A stretch of DNA of 64,000 bases from Microvelia longipes (taxonomy: Eukaryota; Arthropoda; Insecta; Hemiptera; Veliidae). The DNA lies in contig JACMZG010000008.1 of assembly GCA_018340805.1 (NCBI GenBank), positions 52,263,998 through 52,327,997 on the forward strand, read 5' to 3'. The notes beneath the pieces were generated by a model that made no database searches, was not told where the DNA came from, and saw only the letters and a list, made by a program, of their open reading frames with translations. Numbering within the stretch: position 1 is the first letter of the stretch; every line of letters starts with the position of its first letter. A program made the position numbers and the translations under genes. This document shows, one piece after another, positions 57,430 through 64,000 of this stretch.

Positions 57430-58135
57430 CAAAAATTTGATCTATTGTTCAATCTGTTAGACCTGAACAATTTTACACTTACCCCTATAATTATTTTAGA
57501 TAAGATCTCGATGACGCATGAATTGTGTTCATTCTGGCCTATGAGGATTTTAAGTTTAGTTTAGTCAAGCTCTATCGATTAAATTCCGAGAAATAAGACT
57601 CAAATTTGATTTCCTTACTCGAACTCCCTATAGTTATTTAAGAATGGATATCAATTAATCAAATATATGTTCATTCTGACCCATCAGTAGTCTAAGTTTA
57701 AAGTTTAGTTAAGATCCATTAATTACATTCTGATCATTAAGCATCTAAAACTTATATTTTCACAATAATCCCCTATTGTTATTTGTAAAGGAATTTCGTT
57801 GAGACATGACGTGTGATCAATATAGGTCATATATTGTCATACTGAGTCGTCTAAGTGTAGAGTTTAGTCAAGATCTATCGACTAGATTCAAATCTGTAAG
57901 GACTTAACATTTTGTGTTGCACTAAACCCATATTATTTTCGAACGGATCCCGATGAGACTAGAAAGGTAACTACTCAGACCTATGAGCATTTTAAGTTTA
58001 AAGTTTTTGTCAAGAATCTATTAGATTCCAAGCTGTAAGCATTCACAAAAATATTGTTTTACACTAATCCCCTACTATTATTTTAGCACTGATCAAGATC
58101 TGACATAGTTTATGACTCCTTCAAGTAGTTTTCGA
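57430..58135 (+). repeat. Diverged tandem array, 142-160-bp period
   Basis: About four copies. The landmark GTCAAG(A/C)TCTAT recurs at about 57565, 57709, 57869 and 58011, each preceded by a CTATGAG..TTTAAGTTTA type segment and followed by TAATCCCCTATT-type and GATC(T/C)CGATGA-type segments. It lies between the hairpin terminus and a TA tract. Confidence 0.65.
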
Positions 58136-58161
58136 GTTATAAGCAATTAACATTTTCAACT

Positions 58162-58199
58162 TATATAAATATATATATATAATATATATATATATATAA

Positions 58200-58238
<39 letters not shown>

Positions 58239-58239
58239 T
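58162..58239. repeat. TA microsatellite
   Basis: Almost pure (TA)n after the tandem array. Confidence 0.85.
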
Positions 58240-58830
58240 TGTTTACTAATCAACTTAAAACGGCAAAACTACTTTTTTATGCCTCTAACTATTTTGACAA
58301 ATCACGAAAAAGGGAATGCGGTATAGGAACCTACCTGAAACCGTTCAGCGGCTACATTGTTGATGTTTTGTATAATTTATTCTCGTATAACCGTTGGCCT
58401 TAAGTATATCAAATTTTTATTTAAAAAATATCATTTTAAATGGGTCCAATGTATTTAATTTAAATTTCGATCGTTGTATTAAAAATGTTGTCTTTTAATG
58501 CGTATTAATACATATCATTTTAAATAAAGTAGTATATTTCGGAACGCTACGCCAGATCTCAGAATAATAAATTAAACTATTTTTTAAGGTCAATTAAACT
58601 TAGGGAAGGGTAACAACATAAAGCAAACAATTAATATAATACTTTTATATAACTTGAATGTTATGCGGTAAACATCATTTTTTGACTGATGCAAAAAGCA
58701 TTACGATATCATTTTAAGTATTGAATTGAAAAATTTATATTTTAACCGATAGCGTTAAACCTTTACGGTATAAATGAGGAAAATTAAAAGTCTATAAATA
58801 ATCAAATAGAGTATTTGCATTTTTCCAACA
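58240..58830. other. Intergenic DNA with family scraps
   Basis: GGCTACATTGTTGATGTTTT near 58350 resembles the middle of family D. CGGAACGCTACGCCAGATC near 58541 resembles the family A tail and TTTACGGTATAAATGAGG near 58760 its head, both on the minus strand. Confidence 0.4.
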
Positions 58831-59028
58831 ATGTTTGTTTGTTTGTTGGCAATTGCCTACAGTTTAATAGAATGTAAAGAAGATAGACCAAGAGCCCAGG
58901 GGTGTTTTGTTAATAAAAAGTGTTATGGCTGGAACCGGTCTCAATTTTTCGTAAATACCTTTCTAAACAAGGATCTGCAATTCTGCCGACTCGTATCGGA
59001 TAGGTGTCCCAGGCAGAACGCACTTTAG
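58831..59028 (+). CDS. Small cysteine-rich frame inside an inverted triplication
   Basis: Sixty-five codons: a hydrophobic start (MFVCLLAIAYSLIEC) that could be a signal peptide, then Cys at residues 25, 31, 52 and 59 around the block CYGWNRSQFFVNTFLNK. No family was recognised. The sequence from 58883 on recurs twice in inverted orientation (59041-59137 and 59166-59310). In the third copy the frame stays open for about 45 codons, but most differences change amino acids; in the second a base is lost. This argues for a duplicated repeat rather than a protein under selection, though a copied exon is possible. Confidence 0.25.
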   Translation: MFVCLLAIAYSLIECKEDRPRAQGCFVNKKCYGWNRSQFFVNTFLNKDLQFCRLVSDRCPRQNAL

Positions 59029-59310
59029 GGGTCAAAGGTTCTGCCTGGGACACCCATCCGATACAAGTCGGTAGAATTGCAGATCTTGTTCAGGAAGGTA
59101 TTTAAGAAAAATTGAGACCGGTTCCAGCCATTACACTGTTAACTTGGGTGGTAAATTTGACCTGTAAAGTGCGTTCTGCCTGGGACGCCCATCCGATACG
59201 AGTCGGCAGAATTGCAGCTCCTTGTTCAGGAAGATATTTACGAAAAATTGAGACCGGTTCCAGCCATTACACTTTTTATTAACAAAACACACCTGGGCTC
59301 TTGGTCTATG
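58883..59310. repeat. Inverted triplication
   Basis: Copy 1 on plus (58883-59027), copies 2 and 3 on minus (59041-59137, 59166-59310), all highly similar by eye: TGCAATTCTGCCGACTCG, CGGTCTCAATTTTT and GTCCCAGGCAGAACGCAC are shared. Copies 1 and 3 make a hairpin with copy 2 in the loop; copies 1 and 2 are separated by only about 13 bp. The high similarity implies a recent origin. Confidence 0.8.
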
Positions 59311-59461
59311 ACTGAATCAAAACAATTCCAATCCGTAATACAATGCCTAAGGAACGTGATGACTACAGCTGTCAGTATCATCTTGTTGACAGTATAGAAT
59401 AAACTCTTATGAGTGATGCTCTAGTGGATATGGTACTGCCCTGTGGTATTCTTACGTCTGA
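59311..59461. other. Spacer
   Basis: Nothing recognised except the octamer TGACGTCA at 59459-59466. Confidence 0.4.
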
Positions 59462-59630
59462 CGTCACACAAGCAGTCGAGGCCGTTTTCCCGCCAAAATA
59501 ACATGTTTAAATATATTTTTCGTTTTTTTGCTGTATCATCAAAAGTATAAGTTTTTTAATTCTAATATATTACTGGTTGTTCTTTTATATGATGTACTTA
59601 AAGATAATAATGTGCAAATTCTCTATTGAG
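59462..59630 (+). repeat. Family G repeat, copy 2
   Basis: GTTTTCCCGCCAAAATAACA, TTTTTGCTGTATCATCAAAA and GTACTTAAAGATAATAATG match copy 1 at 42925-43095. Confidence 0.65.
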
Positions 59631-59970
59631 TTGAAATTTGGTTCAAGTGTACCCCTTTATGTAATAAATAAGTACACTAAGTTCCGTTTCAATACGGCAA
59701 GTATATCGGTTATTGTTGGTTATAGGTTATATCATTATAGTTAAGCGGCATCAAGCGAGATTAGTGCCGGGATGGGTGCCCGCTGAAAATGAAACTAATT
59801 TATTTACTATCTGGGGTGAGCGAAGCGAGTTCGGATACGTGTTGCAGTATAAATTTGGCGAATAGTATATACTGAGAATAAGCGAAACGAGTCCGAAGTA
59901 GGGAGGCTGAGCGTAGCGAATCCTATATGATGAGGAAAAGTTACCCCGTACCCGATATTTAGGTGAAAAA
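59631..59970 (+). repeat. Family A copy with the best 5S-like module
   Basis: GAGTTGAAATTTGGTTCAAG, ATAAATAAGTACACTAAG and CGTTTCAATACGGC lead to the module at 59740-59794 (GTTAAGCGGCATCAAGCGAG, TTAGTGCCGGGATGGGTGCC). The tail follows: GGTGAGCGAAGCGAGTTCGG, AATAAGCGAAACGAGTCCG, GGCTGAGCGTAGCGAATCC and GTTACCCCGTACCCG. Confidence 0.75.
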
Positions 59971-60229
59971 CTGCCCGCCAAAAAAGTAGGAAAATCAACT
60001 TTTCTGTCTTGCTTAGTCATGTCTGTTTAACCATAGACCACATATAAATGTATATTTGAGTCAAATTATAACTTGATGTATAAATTTCTTTTAACATTTC
60101 TTTTTTTTTGTAGAAAACTACTAATTTTATTTCTAAGTACTTAGCAAAATAGGTTACTGTAGTCTGAAGAATATCATATTCCAAGACCTAAGGTACCTAG
60201 CAATACACACAGAGGGATTTATGCGTAAC
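59971..60229. other. AT-rich spacer
   Basis: Nothing recognised. Confidence 0.4.
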
Positions 60230-60395
60230 AAAGTCAGACAAACGTATAGACAGATAATATGATGAAAACAACTCAAAACGCAATAAAAATACTGAAAGCG
60301 CACAATTATGATGAAATCTCGGTTTCGGGTTTTCACAGTAAAAACAATAATTTATCTTTTACCTAAGGAAATTGGTAAGGACAAGTAAAAAACGT
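60230..60395 (-). repeat. Family A head fragment
   Basis: ATGATGAAATCTCGGTTTCG, AAAACAATAATTTATC and TTTTACCTAAGGAAATTGG match the head on the minus strand. Confidence 0.5.
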
Positions 60396-61499
60396 GTATT
60401 TATAATTTTGATATTCTTACAAAGTTTTGATAAGTTCCGCGCTTGCTGTACGATTTGACTTTGAGTGAGCGTGGTTTTTTTTACAATCTGTTTCCCTCTA
60501 AACAAACGCAATTTAACTTTTATACGTAAACATTATATTATAAAGATATGAATGTTAAATAATTCATCTCCTAAAATATGGGTCAGTGTTTTATATCCAA
60601 AGTGTTAAATAAATTATGAAATGACTTTTAATTTCGCTTTTATTATAAATAAATACACTTCAAAACCCCTTTTTAATTTTCTCATTCAATTTAAAACATC
60701 AAATTTCGCGTTTAACTAAAAAATTAGGTTTTAATTTGAAATAAAATGAGGTTATAATTGAAAGTTAATATTTAAAATTTAAAGACTTTGTTATGTGTTG
60801 GAGGAGGGTTTACTTGATACTATATGCAGCATGGTAAAAGTGTTGGGTAAATAAAATAGAAAGACAAAGTGACAGAAAAAACTGTCCTCAATTTTCACTA
60901 AAAATATCTTTCTAAAGGATGAAAGAACCATCATATGAGTGATACAATTTTGATTATAATTTATCTTCATAGTCTTTGAACTTTTTTTCCGAGAGAATCC
61001 ATTTTCAACAATACAAGCAGCCATATTGCCTCAAATTGTCTTTTTTCTGTTTCATATAAGTTTTAACACTATACAATAGTTAGCAGCTAAAGCACAAAGG
61101 GTATTAAAGCTATCCAATATCAAGAAAGATCTAAAAGATATTTGTGTCGGTTGGAAGCTAAACACACAATATTGTACTTTATTTAATACCATTCTATATT
61201 TTTTATAACCTTAATACTCTTTTCTACATTTTCTCTCTATACCATGTTATATTTACATTATTCTGTATGCTTTTCCTTATATGCAAATAATCTTATTTAA
61301 ATTTGTTGCTTTTAATGAAGATTATTCATAGCTCTACGTGTCCCCTTATAGAATTCAACTTATCTCCGTAAATGAAGTAATATTACTCTGTCAGGCATGG
61401 CACAAAACTTCCATGCTTATTTTTATATTAAATGCCTTATGAGATTTTTACTTTAAGAATATAAAAAATATATTAATAAATAAACACTATAAAAAATAA
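60396..61499. other. AT-rich intergenic DNA
   Basis: Nothing recognised. Confidence 0.5.
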
Positions 61500-61700
61500 T
61501 CTGATTGAGTTGAATTGGTACTTGCGTACTCTTTTAGGTTATACATAAGAGTACTAATACGGCTTTTATAAAAGTACTAAGATTACTTTTATTTTAATAC
61601 GGCTAGTATATCTACGATTTTTGTTAGATCAATCATTTTATGCAGCATCGAACGAGGTCAGTTATTGGATGGGTGGCTGTTTGTTTAAACTAGAAATATC
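61500..61700 (+). repeat. Family A fragment with 5S-like module
   Basis: TCTGATTGAGTTGAATTGG, TTTAATACGGCTAGTATATC and ACGATTTTTGTTAGATC lead to GCAGCATCGAACGAGGTCAG and TTGGATGGGTGGCTG (61642-61680). The tail is absent. Confidence 0.65.
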
Positions 61701-62576
61701 ATTAAAACAGGGCGTTATATTTTAAGGTAGGTGGCAAACAATAATAATTGAGGCTGGTTTCATAACTACCATAAGTGCACAAATAGTATACACATATTTG
61801 TATGTATACCTCTATGTCGAAGACTTACGGCACATATTGAATTCAATGGCACTAGGGTAAGGAGATGGTGGTGGAAGAGATCCCCACCACCAATTTTTTA
61901 AGACCAATTAGGTCTTACAAAACTTTTTTCCATTCACAATACTCGTATTAGATGCCAAAGAACTACGTAAAAAATGGATTTTATCATTGGAAAAGACATA
62001 AATATATCCTTATTAGAATTTGTGTTAGTCTCCATGACATTGGTAGGTACGAAATATAGTTAGAATACGAAGTGAACTGGAGTATGTTTTTAATGTCTTA
62101 TTAGTGCTCCATCAACATTTCTATAAATATATCCAATAACGCTATTATTTAATACTTTACTAAAAATTTCTCCTTTGAATGATATTAATTTATTTGTTAG
62201 TGTTATGTAGAATTAAAAAGTAATACAACTCTCTACTTAAAGACTTATAGTGACATTTTATGTCTGCATGAATATATTTATTGGCTAGCGATAGCGACAA
62301 GAATTAAGTTCTAAAGCTTACTTAATTAAGCTTGCTTAATTTTTTTACCAATAAAATCCAAATAGGAGGAGTTATGTAATAACTGAAAACTATTTTACTT
62401 ATTTACAGTGTATAGTGTAAGTAAAAATGTATTAGAGTGAGTAGAAAACATACTAATTTTTCAAGCTATTGAAAATAACATTGAGTGAAAAAATAGAATT
62501 TCCGAAGATAATTGCTCAACCTAGGCAAAATAGAAAATAGATACATATTTGATCATATCCCCAAGGATGCCCGCAC

Positions 62577-62577
<1 letters not shown>
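61701..62577. other. Intergenic DNA with small hairpins
   Basis: GGTGGTGG/CCACCACC at about 61869-61893 and AAGACC/GGTCTT at about 61900-61916 form adjacent stems. TAAGCTTACTTAATTAAGC near 62316 is a further small inverted repeat. No gene recognised. Confidence 0.45.
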
Positions 62578-62623
<46 letters not shown>

Positions 62624-62676
62624 TATTATATATATATATTATATATATATATATATATTATATATAAATATATATG
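62578..62676. repeat. TA microsatellite
   Basis: Interrupted (TA)n tract. Confidence 0.85.
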
Positions 62677-62923
62677 ATACTCATTATATAGAAAACAGAC
62701 CGCCAAAGCTGAAAAGACCTTAAAGTGGCCGTCTTAAAGGTTTCAGAACGGGAACGATAGATACCAGGATAGATAGATAGACCGGATAGATACCAGTTTT
62801 AGTTCTCGGGACATACTTAGTGGCGCAATTGGCAAATAACTTAATTATGACGTCATCACTATTTCTTTTAATACACAAGATAATTACTGAACGGTTCTTT
62901 TGTATATATGTATTCGTCTATAT
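62677..62923. other. Spacer with GATA repeats and TGACGTCA
   Basis: GATAGATACCAG occurs twice (62755-62800) with short GATAGATAGATA runs; TGACGTCA is at 62848-62855. This may be the tail of a family B or C-like repeat, but alignment was not clear. Confidence 0.35.
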
Positions 62924-63128
62924 GACCCCGAAGGCCCCTTTGGCCTAGTTTCCCCGAGGCGATATAAATTCCCTAAATACATGGGAAATCGCCATGGAAC
63001 AAAAAATAATAATAAAACAACAAATAATACGAAACAGCAACATTGTGACCACAAAGAGGGACCAGACCGCGAAGCTGCCCGCGAGCCGGTTGGAGCAAAT
63101 TGGCCGCGGCCGTATATCGGCTAGGAGC
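62924..63128 (-). repeat. GC-rich hairpin block, family D copy 3
   Basis: On the minus strand: CGGCTCCTAGCCGATATACG, GGCCGCGGCC, CTCGCGGGCAGCTTCGCGG, ACAATGTTGCTGTTTCGTAT, then TCCATGGCGATTTCCCATGT in place of the ACATGGC hairpin, and a terminal CCAAAGGGGCCTTCGGGG. It is more diverged than the other two. The plus-strand frame across it is a by-product. Confidence 0.65.
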
Positions 63129-63910
63129 CGATTTTGTATGGGTTTGTAACGAGACTAAATTTAATTTTTAATGCAATACCATTAGCTTTTATTGCGGCTC
63201 TTATGTAACACAGGTGAGTTGATATGTACTCACCTTGAGTTGGGTCAAATGATTAGTAGAATCGTTTATTCTACAGCGTTTTGACGCTTTTGATAAAGCC
63301 ATCTGTTAGCATTAGTTCTGTAGCTTTTACCAAGGAAGTTATTTGTAAAACTTCTGAGATAAGTAATAATAAGAAAATGTTTCACATTTAGGGTTTGACG
63401 AAATTGAAAGGCTAAGAAGAGGATGTAAAATTGTTGAAAGAAGGTTTTTCTTAAGTAAAGGGTTTAAGTGAGATTACGTCAAAACGTCAACTCTATATAC
63501 TTTCTAGAGAGGATGGAGGTCTTTCACAATATTTTTAAATAAATTTTAATCCTAGCCTTTTATCCTTGTCTCAAGAGAACTCTTAGAATCTAAATTTATA
63601 ATCTTTTAATAGCTTCTAATTATCTTTCCACGTTTTGCCCCTATTTTTTAGTAAGCTTAATGTTAGGTTTATAATCGTAGACCATTTTAATGCAATGTTG
63701 GCTGGCATTTTATTTAAAAACACTATTAGCCTGGACTATTGTTGAATTTTTACTTCTTGGTACTTAAAAAAATATTGATAAAATTATTTCCAGGAAGAAT
63801 AAATTAGAATGGATGCGTTTTTTGAATTTCAAATTTATTTTAATTATTTCTGTCGTGCACAGAATGAAAGTGGGTCGATAACGCGTACAGTTCCCGCTAA
63901 GTTTATAATA
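63129..63910. other. AT-rich intergenic DNA
   Basis: GGTGAGT/ACTCACC at about 63211-63232 and CAAAACGTC/GCGTTTTGACG-type inverted pieces near 63278-63488 were noted. No gene recognised. Confidence 0.45.
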
Positions 63911-64000
63911 AACTAGCAGGGATACCCGTGCTTCGCACGGGCGTTAAAGAAGTAAATAATTTTATACAATTTCTTTTATCTGCTTATAGTACTACAGAGC
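63911..64000 (+). repeat. Hairpin-led element running off the window
   Basis: ACTAGCAGGGATACCCGTGC followed by TTCGCACGGGCG forms the same stem-loop terminus as at 57348-57386. The rest of the element lies beyond position 64000. Confidence 0.5.

Overview
This is a eukaryotic nuclear window: very AT-rich, gene-poor, and built mostly from old repeats at several levels of nesting. There are no bacterial operons, ribosome-binding sites, rRNA or intact tRNA genes. The non-LTR retrotransposon remnants (an I-group element with RNase H and an RTE-clade element), the asparagine-rich protein and the many TA/GT microsatellites suggest an invertebrate, most likely an arthropod. The 3' untranslated part of the I-group element looks like those of sap-sucking insects, but this is a weak hint and no species is claimed.

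Only one convincing protein-coding region was found: an uninterrupted 540-codon frame on the minus strand (16187-17809) with an N-terminal bipartite nuclear-localisation signal, asparagine/aspartate-rich middle and a poly(A) signal just after the stop. Its family was not recognised. A few short frames (31950-32085, 50900-51112, 51402-51719, 55519-55794, 58831-59028) are listed as weak candidates.

Repeat families named here for convenience. Family A: about 0.8 kb, more than fifteen fragments, carrying a module that resembles the internal promoter half of 5S rRNA and a tail rich in GAGCGAAGCGAG-like motifs. Family B: a 1.6-kb unit duplicated in tandem at 3041-6240, made of a 650-bp foldback, two tRNA-like stretches on opposite strands and a TA microsatellite. 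Families C and D: a GC-rich hairpin block (D) followed by a long AT-rich body (C), seen twice in the same order. Family E: a roughly 640-680 bp insert, one copy of which sits in C between 8-bp direct repeats, with C copy 2 serving as the empty site. Family F: about 350 bp, three copies. The palindrome TGACGTCA occurs eight times, in several unrelated families.

Layout: 1-3 kb unique AT-rich DNA; 3-6.2 kb family B tandem pair; 8.3 kb short foldback of GGGTTNAACCC palindromes; 10-10.9 kb inverted B copy; 12.4-15.7 kb nested D/C/E/F; 15.8 kb family A; 16.2-17.8 kb gene; 19.9-22.7 kb family A split by the I-group LINE with target-site duplications; 24.8-27.9 kb D/C and two A copies; 33.1-33.9 kb RTE pseudogene with a 43-A tail; 39-45 kb A fragments, long palindrome and a minisatellite derived from the A tail; 47-51 kb F copies and a GAGCGAAGCGAG array; 54-62 kb more A copies, an inverted triplication around a small cysteine-rich frame, and a hairpin-led 150-bp tandem array; 62.9 kb third D copy; the window ends inside a second copy of the hairpin-led element.
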